DNA of 5,511 nucleotides from Gallionellaceae bacterium (GTDB lineage: Bacteria > Pseudomonadota > Gammaproteobacteria > Burkholderiales > Gallionellaceae). The notes under the pieces were generated by a model. It did not search any database, was not told the DNA's origin, and worked only from the letters and a program-made list of their open reading frames with translations. Below, piece after piece: positions 1 through 5,511 of the stretch (its first letter is position 1; each line of letters starts with the position of its first letter). The DNA lies in the NCBI GenBank assembly GCA_021731185.1, contig JAKFXW010000183.1, positions 1-5,511 on the forward strand, written 5' to 3'. The position numbers and the translations under genes were made by a program.

Positions 1-263
1 TTACACAATTGCGCGCAGGTCTGCAATCGCTGCCATGGAAATTACTACCTTCGGACACGCCCATCCAACCGCTGATCGTAGGCGAAAATAATGCTGTACT
101 GAAATTAAGCAATGCACTGCGCGAGCGAGGAATATGGATCCCAGCCATCCGCCCACCCACCGTGCCGCCGGGTACAGCGAGGTTACGCATTTCATTATCT
201 GCAGCACACAGCACGCAAGATATAGCTCAACTTATTACTGCCTTGCATGAGCTTGCACGTTGA
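1..263 (+). CDS. bioF: 8-amino-7-oxononanoate synthase, C-terminal part (window starts inside the gene)
   Basis: This is the last 86 residues of BioF, the PLP enzyme that condenses pimeloyl-ACP (or -CoA) with L-alanine to give 8-amino-7-oxononanoate, the first ring-building step of biotin synthesis in the cytoplasm. Reading begins with the codon at position 3. The recognisable family blocks are IQPLIVGEN, then GIWIPAIRPPTVPPGTARLRISLSAAH, written here as a block of the small C-terminal domain, and a final helix (DIAQLITALHEL). These closely follow the E. coli BioF C-terminus (IQPLIVGDN, AIRPPTVPAGTARLR). The PLP lysine and the N-terminal domain lie upstream of the window. The stop codon lies 17 bases inside bioH, so the two genes are probably co-transcribed and translationally coupled. 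A TTG at position 9 is only an internal leucine codon, not a start. Confidence 0.95.
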   Translation, partial: TQLRAGLQSLPWKLLPSDTPIQPLIVGENNAVLKLSNALRERGIWIPAIRPPTVPPGTARLRISLSAAHSTQDIAQLITALHELAR

Positions 264-1065
264 AACTTTGGGGAACGGTGCGCCGCTGTTGCTGCTGCAT
301 GGCTGGGGAATGCACGGCGGCATGTGGGGCGATGCAGTCCAGAAATTAGCACAGCACTACACCGTGCATAGCCTGGATCTGCCGGGGCATGGCGCGAGCG
401 GCAACATCGCGCCTTATCCCACAAGGGGACAATGTCCCACAAGGGGACAATGTAATCTGGATGCACTGGTTGCGAGTTTGTCGGAATATGCGCGGCAACA
501 TTTTTCTGGTCAGATGTTGACAGTATGTGGTTGGTCATTGGGCGGGCAGATTGCATTGCGTTGGGCGCAGCATATTCCGCAGCAAGTGCAGCGATTGATA
601 CTGGTGGCGAGTACACCTTGTTTTGTGCAACGTGCGGATTGGTTGTGTGCCATGCCGCGTGCAATTTTTCAAGCATTCGAGCAGGATTTACAGACGAATC
701 CTGAACGGACACTGAAACGATTTATCTCGTTGCAAGTGCGCGGCAGCGAACAGGAACATGAGTGTCTGACACAACTTCGCAGTAGTTTGTTAAATCGTGA
801 GCAACCGCATCACTCGGCGTTACGTGATGGGCTGGCTATTTTGCGCGAAACAGATCTGCGTACGTCGTTGCCGCACATTAAGCAGCCAGTGCTGGTACTT
901 GCAGGTGAGTGTGATGAACTCACTCCTGCGCTGGCCTCAGAATATCTAGCGCAACATTTGCCGAACGCGAAAATGGTTGTAATCAAGGGTGCAGCACACG
1001 TACCATTCTTATCGCACACGGATGCATTTCTGTTGCGGTTGATAAATTTTATGGGCAATAAATAA
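247..1065 (+). CDS. bioH: Pimeloyl-[ACP] methyl ester carboxylesterase
   Basis: BioH hydrolyses the methyl ester of pimeloyl-ACP, ending chain elongation and releasing pimeloyl-ACP for BioF. The 272-residue product is an alpha/beta hydrolase. The oxyanion-hole block LLLLHGWGMHGG is at residues 14-25, the nucleophile elbow GWSLGG at 95-100 (Ser97), the acid in GECDELTP (Asp223) and the histidine in AAHVPFLSH (His251). E. coli BioH has 256 residues with Ser82, Asp207 and His235. The extra length here is largely explained by a 12-residue insert, PTRGQC twice, at residues 58-69, before the nucleophile and encoded by a tandem 18-base repeat. The ATG at 247 lies inside bioF and has no strong Shine-Dalgarno sequence, so coupling to bioF translation is likely. 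It is chosen because MSLHVETLGNG matches the usual family N-terminus. All three triad residues remain, so the enzyme is probably active despite the insert. Confidence 0.93.
   Translation: MSLHVETLGNGAPLLLLHGWGMHGGMWGDAVQKLAQHYTVHSLDLPGHGASGNIAPYPTRGQCPTRGQCNLDALVASLSEYARQHFSGQMLTVCGWSLGGQIALRWAQHIPQQVQRLILVASTPCFVQRADWLCAMPRAIFQAFEQDLQTNPERTLKRFISLQVRGSEQEHECLTQLRSSLLNREQPHHSALRDGLAILRETDLRTSLPHIKQPVLVLAGECDELTPALASEYLAQHLPNAKMVVIKGAAHVPFLSHTDAFLLRLINFMGNK
417..453 (+). repeat. Tandem 18-base palindromic repeat inside bioH (two perfect copies)
   Basis: TCCCACAAGGGGACAATG occurs twice head-to-tail (417-434 and 435-452), followed by a T. Each unit contains GTCCC or TCCC facing GGGGAC around a short ACAAG centre; the second copy has the full TGTCCC-ACAAG-GGGACA hairpin. 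The unit length is a multiple of three, so the reading frame survives and the protein gains PTRGQCPTRGQC (codons 418-453). The perfect identity of the two copies suggests recent duplication. It looks like a mobile or dispersed palindromic unit that happened to land in a coding region. Confidence 0.85.
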
Positions 1066-1093
1066 CGAGGTGGGCTAAATAAATAACGGGGTG
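1057..1093 (+). repeat. Imperfect 21-base tandem duplication across the bioH stop codon
   Basis: AATAAATAACGAGGTG (1057-1072) recurs as AATAAATAACGGGGTG (1078-1093), with one mismatch and a period of 21 bases. The first copy contains the bioH stop codon TAA at 1063-1065. The second lies entirely in the bioH-bioC gap. The remaining bases up to bioC (1094-1156) show no convincing terminator or promoter, so bioC is probably transcribed with bioF and bioH. Confidence 0.6.
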
Positions 1094-1156
1094 TCAGGGC
1101 GCGCAAATAAAAAATCCAGGCTCAATCAATAAGAACCAAGTTCCCTATAGCAAAAA

Positions 1157-2059
1157 ATGAACGAATTCGACATAGACAAAAAGCAATTGCGCCGCGCCTT
1201 TAATCGTGCTGCCAGCACCTACGACAGTGCAGCCGTATTGCAGCATGAAGTATGCCGCCGCATGTTGGAGAGACTCGATTTTATCAAGATGCAACCTGCA
1301 CAGGTGCTGGATGCGGGCAGCGGCACGGGGTGGGGCACATCGCAACTGGAGCAGCGTTATCCGGCTGCATATATGCTCTCATTAGACATTGCCATAGCCA
1401 TGCTCAACCTGTCGCGCGGACAACTGGGTTGGTGGAAAAAAATATTTAACAATGGCAAATACAGTCACATCTGTGCTGACATTGAAGCCTTGCCCTTGAC
1501 CAGTGCCAGCATGGAATTGGTATGGTCTAATCTGGCCGTGCAATGGTGCAATGACCTGCCTGCCACATTTGCCGAGCTACATCGCGTATTAAAAGTGAAT
1601 GGCTTGGTTATGTTCAGCACCTTCGGCCCGGATACCTTGAAAGAATTACGAACCGCTTTTCAAGGTGTCGATCAACACCGTCACACCAATCGCTTTGCCG
1701 ACATGCATGACATCGGTGACATGCTGCGCGGCAGTGGATTTGCTGATCCTGTGATGGATATGGAAATCATCACCCTGACCTACAATGATATGCGCGATGT
1801 CATGCAGGATTTACGCAACATCGGCGCACACAATGTCACAGCAGGGCGTGGTCAAGGCTTGATGGGTAAGACAGCCTGGCAGACTGTGATGAATAATTAC
1901 GAACGCTTGCGCCATAACGGAAAATTACCTGCAACTTTTGAAGTCGTCTACGGCCATGCGTGGAAGCCACAACCGAAAAAAATAGCAGATGGGCGCGCAA
2001 TTATCAAAACAGATTTTAAGTTGAATAAAGTTACCCCCTCCCCCTCTTCTATTTTTTGA
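1157..2059 (+). CDS. bioC: Malonyl-[ACP] O-methyltransferase
   Basis: BioC transfers a methyl group from S-adenosylmethionine to the free carboxyl of malonyl-ACP, producing the primer that fatty acid synthase extends into pimeloyl-ACP methyl ester. The 300-residue product opens with the family signature IDKKQLRRAFNRAASTYD (residues 6-23). SAM-binding motif I is VLDAGSGTG (50-58). Asp77 in LSLDIAIAM is the likely ribose-binding acid, CADIEALPL (106-114) is the motif II region and SNLAVQW (124-130) is motif III. FSTFGPDTLKELR (153-165) is the characteristic BioC block. It is longer than E. coli BioC (about 250 aa) because of an insert around residues 88-104 and a longer C-terminus, as I recall for betaproteobacterial forms. 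The ATG at 1157 has a poor Shine-Dalgarno sequence but gives the expected N-terminus. The last ten residues (KVTPSPSSIF) are read from a pyrimidine-rich tract and may not be conserved. Confidence 0.93.
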   Translation: MNEFDIDKKQLRRAFNRAASTYDSAAVLQHEVCRRMLERLDFIKMQPAQVLDAGSGTGWGTSQLEQRYPAAYMLSLDIAIAMLNLSRGQLGWWKKIFNNGKYSHICADIEALPLTSASMELVWSNLAVQWCNDLPATFAELHRVLKVNGLVMFSTFGPDTLKELRTAFQGVDQHRHTNRFADMHDIGDMLRGSGFADPVMDMEIITLTYNDMRDVMQDLRNIGAHNVTAGRGQGLMGKTAWQTVMNNYERLRHNGKLPATFEVVYGHAWKPQPKKIADGRAIIKTDFKLNKVTPSPSSIF

Positions 2060-2091
2060 GTGAACAGCCTATTGCGCAACAACAGCTTATC

Positions 2092-2240
2092 TTATGGGCG
2101 CTTCTAAAAATTCAAAGTTCTAAGCAAGACAAGGCGCGAGCAGAAAATTGCGACACAGCATATAGTTGATATGTAAGGAGCAATTTTTTGTGAGCAACGC
2201 AGTATTGCGACGAAATTTTGATTTTTAGAAATGCCCTTAT
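2092..2240. mobile_element. MITE-like palindromic element with TTAT flanking repeats
   Basis: A non-coding block fills most of the gap between the convergent bioC and ispD genes. The left end GGGCGCTTCTAAAAATTCAAA (from 2096) pairs with the reverse complement of the right end, GGGCATTTCTAAAAATCAAAA (from 2236 leftwards), with two substitutions and one extra T. The body is also self-complementary: GCAGAAAATTGC (2140-2151) faces GCAATTTTTTGTGAGC (2180-2195), and CATAT/ATATG (2158-2172) forms the centre. TTAT stands directly outside each end (2092-2095 and 2237-2240), which fits a 4-base target duplication. No ORF is present, so it would need a transposase from elsewhere. Its folded RNA could also help end transcription from both sides. 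The parent transposon family is not identified. Bases 2060-2091 hold nothing recognisable. Confidence 0.7.
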
Positions 2241-2241
2241 G

Positions 2242-2961
2242 TCAGGGAACGATCCGCTCACTCAACAACCATTCTGCCAATCGAATATCCTGCGGGTACG
2301 TCACCTTGAGATTAGTGGAGTCGCTGCTGACCAGTTTCGGGGAATAACCTAACGCTTCGATTGCGGCAGCCTCATCGGTAACCAGCGGCGAGGTATGCAA
2401 AGCCTGCAGCAGCAAGCCTGCCGGGAACATTTGCGGAGTTTGTGCTTGCCATAAACCCGCACGATTTTCAGTGTGGGCTACGCGCTGCACTGCGCCATTG
2501 CCACCAACCAATTCAGCACGCTTCAACGTATCCGCCACAGGCACGGCCAGCAAACCGCCTATCTTGTCGTCGCGCACTTCTGCAATTAATCGGGCGAGCT
2601 GTTCTGCTGTTAAACACGGGCGCGCCGCATCATGCACCAACACCCAATCATTCGGCTCTACCTCGGCCACCAAAAGGCCATTAAGTACACTCTCGGCACG
2701 GGTTGCGCCCCCACAAAAAAGCGGTTGTAATTTTTCACTCCCAAATTTATCCAGCAAGGCCGACCAGTCATAACGATGCCAATGTGTGTCGCCCGGCGCA
2801 AGCACAACAAAAACGAGGCTGATGTCTGGGTTAGCACACAGCGTTGCCAGCGCGTGATAAATCATCGGCTTGCCTGCCAAAGGCATATATTGCTTGGGGA
2901 GTTCGCTGCCCATGCGAGAACCAAGACCTGCGGCGGGGACGAGTGCGTAAAATTCAGACAT
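2242..2961 (-). CDS. ispD: 2-C-methyl-D-erythritol 4-phosphate cytidylyltransferase
   Basis: IspD joins CTP and 2-C-methyl-D-erythritol 4-phosphate to give CDP-methylerythritol and pyrophosphate, the third step of the non-mevalonate isoprenoid pathway in the cytoplasm. The 239-residue protein has the usual family length. The nucleotide-binding loop PAAGLGSRMGSELPKQY is at residues 9-25, with Arg16 and Lys23 matching catalytic Arg20 and Lys27 of E. coli. VLVHDAARPC (107-116) holds the Asp/Arg pair, ADTLKRAE is at 143-150, QTPQMF at 174-179, TDEAAAIEALG at 195-205 and NLKVT at 217-221 with the substrate-binding lysine. Nothing essential is missing. The ATG at 2961 gives the standard N-terminus, but no clear Shine-Dalgarno sequence precedes it. 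The customary downstream partner ispF is absent here; the stop codon is one base from the MITE-like element. A terminator upstream isolates it from the right-hand genes, so it likely has its own promoter in 2962-3074, which I could not define. Confidence 0.95.
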   Translation of the reverse strand: MSEFYALVPAAGLGSRMGSELPKQYMPLAGKPMIYHALATLCANPDISLVFVVLAPGDTHWHRYDWSALLDKFGSEKLQPLFCGGATRAESVLNGLLVAEVEPNDWVLVHDAARPCLTAEQLARLIAEVRDDKIGGLLAVPVADTLKRAELVGGNGAVQRVAHTENRAGLWQAQTPQMFPAGLLLQALHTSPLVTDEAAAIEALGYSPKLVSSDSTNLKVTYPQDIRLAEWLLSERIVP

Positions 2962-3074
2962 GGTCGAATTGTAATTGAAACATTAACGCTCTGTCTGTGC
3001 GACTCGTGCGGTCAACTCCTACGTTGAAATGGTGGGATATATCGGGCAAGCAACATCAAGTATCACACGGCAAC

Positions 3075-3103
3075 AAAAAAACCGCAGGGATTGCGGCTTT
3101 TTT
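3075..3103 (-). terminator. Rho-independent terminator of the two-gene exported-protein operon
   Basis: Read on the minus strand, GCCGCA-ATCCC-TGCGG is followed by seven T residues. The stem is CCGCA/TGCGG around a five-base loop, with an A-tract on the other side. It lies 24 bases past the stop codon of the 353-residue gene. Because of the flanking A- and T-tracts it could also work on the plus strand. Confidence 0.8.
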
Positions 3104-3126
3104 AATCATGCTACTTGCCAACTCAT

Positions 3127-4188
3127 TTATTTTTCGTCTAACCGCTTGAGCACGTACTTGACATTAAAATCCAGCACCCGCGCTGCCAGTCTGGCGATCA
3201 TGCCGTTTTTGAATTGCGCGCCCTGGTTGTTACGCGTCTCCTCATCCACGATGTCTTCGTTTTCCAAATCAGCATAGGCTTTTTTGAGCAGCAGGCGCAC
3301 CGCTTGAAGATGTTCTTTGCCTGCTTTGTTTTGATTGTGGCGGTAGGCATTGGCAGCAGCAGTGAGGCTGCGGTCCAGTTGCGAGGAGAAGGTTGCATCG
3401 AGTAATTTCATGCCTATCCAGGTGTGGGTATTGGCTTGGATGCGTTCCAGCGTTACTGCCGCATCGAAGGGGCTGGGGACGGCGATCATTGGGGCGGCGG
3501 CGTTAAGTAACACGAAGTTGTTGCGCTCAATTTGATCAAGTTGTGAAATGATTGCGCTGTCTGGAACAGGACCTTCATCCTCATAACCTTGCTGAATCGG
3601 AGTATTTCCCCTCATTCTCATATTACTGATACTAGGTAAATCAAGGCCAGCAAAACCAAAACTTTGTTGCTTGCTACCTGGCATCACACCTATAAGCATT
3701 TCATTAGGGTGTACATCTGTAAAAAATAACCAACTTACCTGAGTGGCAGAATCATTTTTCGGATCGCGGCCTACACGACCATTCCACTTATCTGGTTTGA
3801 CTATCGGGGCACTTAAACTCTGTGCTGCCGCAACGGCTGCTTCGACAGTCATGCCGGAAGAAGGCAGGATCATGGGTTGATTACTGAATATTCGGGTCAG
3901 CCCTCCTAGACCAATTGTAACGATAGATTGTTTAGCATTCTGAGCATTGGATACAGTATAACGATATGTAATTAGCCCACCATCGTCCAGCTTAAACACG
4001 GATTTTACAGTAGGCTCAATCTTTGTAGCGGGTATATGCCTTGTTTGCTTGATGCTCGTGCCATTCCAATAGGTGATGATATAGTCTCCGTTGGTATCGA
4101 GCACAATACTTTCACCCGGATAGGCCAAAAGAGTTGAAGTTTGTGATGACAGAAACAGCGCGAAAAGAATGGCGAATTTTGATTTCAT
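3127..4188 (-). CDS. Uncharacterised exported protein with beta-rich front and helical C-terminus
   Basis: I do not recognise a named family. The 353-residue product begins with a signal peptide (MKSKFAILFALFLSSQTSTLLA, cleavage likely after residue 22 before YPGES), so it is exported. Residues 23-100 look beta-rich. Residues 129-187 contain W135-N-G, SW at 152-153, then IGVMPG (166-171), SFGFAGL (176-182) and LPS. This W-G...PG...F...LP layout recalls a domain I associate with secreted proteins of Acidobacteria and similar bacteria; that is memory, not a search. Residues 255-350 are mostly amphipathic helix with repeated A/L spacing (LDRSLTAAANAYR, LQAVRLLLKKAYADL, ARLAARVLDFNVKYVLKRL), similar in style to FIMAH-type helical bundles. 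There is no cysteine, in contrast to its 12-cysteine neighbour. It starts two bases after that gene, with a good Shine-Dalgarno sequence, and is followed by a terminator, so it is the last gene of the unit. Confidence 0.85.
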   Translation of the reverse strand: MKSKFAILFALFLSSQTSTLLAYPGESIVLDTNGDYIITYWNGTSIKQTRHIPATKIEPTVKSVFKLDDGGLITYRYTVSNAQNAKQSIVTIGLGGLTRIFSNQPMILPSSGMTVEAAVAAAQSLSAPIVKPDKWNGRVGRDPKNDSATQVSWLFFTDVHPNEMLIGVMPGSKQQSFGFAGLDLPSISNMRMRGNTPIQQGYEDEGPVPDSAIISQLDQIERNNFVLLNAAAPMIAVPSPFDAAVTLERIQANTHTWIGMKLLDATFSSQLDRSLTAAANAYRHNQNKAGKEHLQAVRLLLKKAYADLENEDIVDEETRNNQGAQFKNGMIARLAARVLDFNVKYVLKRLDEK

Positions 4189-4190
4189 GA

Positions 4191-5474
4191 TTATTCCTTT
4201 TTACCATTTAACCTGATGTGAAAGTGGCGACCGCTACCGTTGCCGTGCGCGTCCCCAATATCCACGTCTTCGAGTACTGCAAGTTCTCTCAATTGATTTT
4301 CATACATGATAGAACCTGGTGTGCCATTGGCCTTCACATCTACTACTGTGCCTCGGCGATGTTCATGATGAGAGGCTCCCCATGCCACGGAATTCGCGCA
4401 AGTTAAAAAGCAATCCAACACGCCACCCCATTTTAGACTGGCATCGTTAAGCACAAAATCTGGAATCACGCCCTGCTTTGATTGTAGGTATGTGTAAACG
4501 TAGTAAAACATTGCGATGTCATACAGCTTCCCACTAGCTTTTTTCGTGAGGAAATGCGTACTTGGATGATTGGTGTCCCGATTGGGCAATTGCAAGGTAT
4601 AAAACGATGAAACCGGAATCTGCTCCAACCCCTCCACCTTCACATGAATCTGCCCACCAGAATCTTCATTCGTGCAAGTGGGGTTAACGCAAGCGGCAGT
4701 GAAGGTATGAATGCCCGAAACGATTGTCGACATGAACGTAAACCCAGCCTTACCATCATCATCCGTAGTAGCCGTGATACAAGCCTGTTCCGGCGCGGCG
4801 CAGGGCGTGCCAGTCAAAGTGCCTTTCGGTCGATCCGTATGATGCTCGTGCCCGCCTGAGCCAGATTCCACATCCACTCTGATTCTGATTTGCACCCCAG
4901 CTTGGGGTTGTTTGGTGATGCTGTTAGTCACCCGCACATAAGTTGCTTGGGATGCACTGGGTTCGATGGCAATGGTGGAACTACCTTTCAACGCGGGGTC
5001 AAATTCGATGGTGTATTGATTAACCTCGCGCTCGCACATGCCAGATGAGGGATTCAGAGTATAAAGTGCTCCAGGATTAGTCGTCGGAATTGGGCAGGAT
5101 GCGGATATCAATGCGAACGCAAAATTACCACAGGTATAAAATGCAAGAAATCTTCCTTCGAGTGCTCTATCGCTGTAAGTCCATGTTGCAAACGAACACC
5201 ATGCTTGAGCGGAATCAAAGGTATATTTTTTGCTGAATGGAAAAGGAGGCGTGCCATCAAAGTATGTCCCATTGTCATTGCAGAACGAGCTAAAGCATAT
5301 CAGTTGAGATGAAGCGGGCGCAACCTGCTCTACCACCGCCCGCGCCTGTGTCGCCATCCCCAATATCATCCACGCTGCCATGAGTATTTTCGCCATGTGA
5401 CGAGCAGGTGATGCTTTTCGCCCGAGGATGGCAGCATAGCTGAAACGCTGCTTATTTGCCGCATTGCTGTGCAT
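4191..5474 (-). CDS. Putative exported M15/M74-like zinc peptidase with Cys-rich and Ig-like domains
   Basis: The 427-residue product has no name I can assign. A hydrophobic export signal spans residues 29-46 (ILMAAWMILGM...ATQARA, cleavage probably after 46), preceded by an unusually long basic N-terminus. Residues 50-150 form a cysteine-rich part (Cys60, 65, 93, 115, 127, 147). Residues 155-280 look like an Ig-like fold of the bacterial Big type (TIAIEPS..., ATTDDDGKAGFTF, SGIHTFTA) with a histidine-rich loop GGHEHHTDRPKGTL at 207-220. Residues 315-425 carry H372-x2-G375-x3-D379 and H417-x-H419, the spacing of zinc ligands in M15/M74 (D-Ala-D-Ala and murein) peptidases. The substrate is unknown; peptidoglycan is an inference from the fold family. 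The ATG at 5474 is preferred because AAGGGGG stands seven bases ahead; Met27 (5396) would give a more typical short signal peptide but lacks a ribosome site. Confidence 0.8.
   Translation of the reverse strand: MHSNAANKQRFSYAAILGRKASPARHMAKILMAAWMILGMATQARAVVEQVAPASSQLICFSSFCNDNGTYFDGTPPFPFSKKYTFDSAQAWCSFATWTYSDRALEGRFLAFYTCGNFAFALISASCPIPTTNPGALYTLNPSSGMCEREVNQYTIEFDPALKGSSTIAIEPSASQATYVRVTNSITKQPQAGVQIRIRVDVESGSGGHEHHTDRPKGTLTGTPCAAPEQACITATTDDDGKAGFTFMSTIVSGIHTFTAACVNPTCTNEDSGGQIHVKVEGLEQIPVSSFYTLQLPNRDTNHPSTHFLTKKASGKLYDIAMFYYVYTYLQSKQGVIPDFVLNDASLKWGGVLDCFLTCANSVAWGASHHEHRRGTVVDVKANGTPGSIMYENQLRELAVLEDVDIGDAHGNGSGRHFHIRLNGKKE
4194..4200 (-). promoter_or_regulatory. Ribosome binding site of the 353-residue exported protein, inside the end of the upstream gene
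   Basis: On the minus strand AAAGGAA lies in the final codons of the upstream gene, with its stop TAA just after and the ATG at 4188 two bases later. This arrangement supports translational coupling of the two exported proteins and fixes the start of the second gene. Confidence 0.8.
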
Positions 5475-5481
5475 GGTGTTG

Positions 5482-5488
5482 CCCCCTT
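5482..5488 (-). promoter_or_regulatory. Ribosome binding site deciding the start of the 427-residue protein
   Basis: AAGGGGG on the minus strand, seven bases before ATG at 5474, is one mismatch from AAGGAGG. No comparable site precedes the alternative ATG at 5396. The promoter must lie in or beyond the remaining 23 bases to the window edge; none is visible. Confidence 0.65.
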
Positions 5489-5511
5489 TTTTGATGCTGT
5501 CGCACCGTAGC

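Noticed and set aside
417..453. CRISPR-like or transcription-factor operator interpretation of the 18-base repeats
   Set aside because: There are only two copies with no spacers, placed inside a coding frame; nothing supports a CRISPR array or a regulatory site.
227..712. 161-codon open frame on the minus strand opposite bioH
   Set aside because: It lies entirely antisense to a gene with a full catalytic triad, has low-complexity composition and no recognisable motif; its repeated VPLWDI is just the palindromic DNA repeat read backwards.
2034..2057. Pyrimidine-rich run at the end of bioC as a terminator or frameshift site
   Set aside because: There is no hairpin before the T run and the bioC frame reads through to a normal stop; it only encodes the tail TPSPSSIF.
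2987..3015. Possible ispD promoter with TTGACC as -35 on the minus strand (3015-3010)
   Set aside because: At 17-18 bases spacing the -10 position reads AGAGCG or GAGCGT, which is not a credible -10 box.
2471..3027. Plus-strand open frames opposite ispD (2471-2773, 2776-3027)
   Set aside because: They are antisense to a clear IspD sequence, lack ribosome sites and show compositions typical of shadow frames.
5394..5396. Alternative start at Met27 of the 427-residue protein
   Set aside because: It would give a neat signal peptide, but no Shine-Dalgarno sequence precedes it, while AAGGGGG is well placed before the upstream ATG. Kept as a possibility only.

Overview
The window looks like a chromosomal stretch from a betaproteobacterium, probably near the Nitrosomonadales (Gallionella, Nitrosomonas or Methylotenera-like). 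The basis is the bioF-bioH-bioC order and the protein style of the BioH and BioC N-termini. This is an inference from recalled family patterns; no search was run.

Left part (1-2059, + strand): the late end of a biotin operon. It holds the C-terminus of bioF, a complete bioH overlapping it by 17 bases, and a complete bioC. BioC methylates malonyl-ACP so that fatty acid synthesis can build a disguised pimeloyl chain. BioH removes the methyl ester from the finished pimeloyl-ACP. BioF then uses pimeloyl-ACP to begin assembling the biotin rings. bioH carries an in-frame doubled 18-base palindromic unit that inserts PTRGQC twice, and a second imperfect 21-base tandem duplication covers its stop codon.

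Middle (2060-3126): between the convergent bioC and ispD genes lies a self-complementary element of about 141 bases. It has imperfect terminal inverted repeats and a TTAT direct repeat on each side, as expected for a MITE-like non-autonomous element. ispD (- strand) is complete and carries the expected catalytic residues of the MEP isoprenoid pathway. Its usual partner ispF is not next to it. Behind ispD's start is a 165-base gap with a clear hairpin/T-tract terminator for the genes further right.

Right part (3127-5474, - strand): two tightly spaced genes for exported proteins that I cannot assign to a named, characterised family. The upstream one (427 aa) has 12 cysteines, an Ig-like middle domain and a C-terminal H-x2-G-x3-D ... 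H-x-H motif typical of M15/M74-like zinc peptidases. The downstream one (353 aa) has a signal peptide, no cysteine, a beta-rich front with a PG...F...LP motif, and an alpha-helical tail. They look co-transcribed and translationally coupled. This pair is the most likely undescribed system in the window.

No tRNA, rRNA or CRISPR array was seen.
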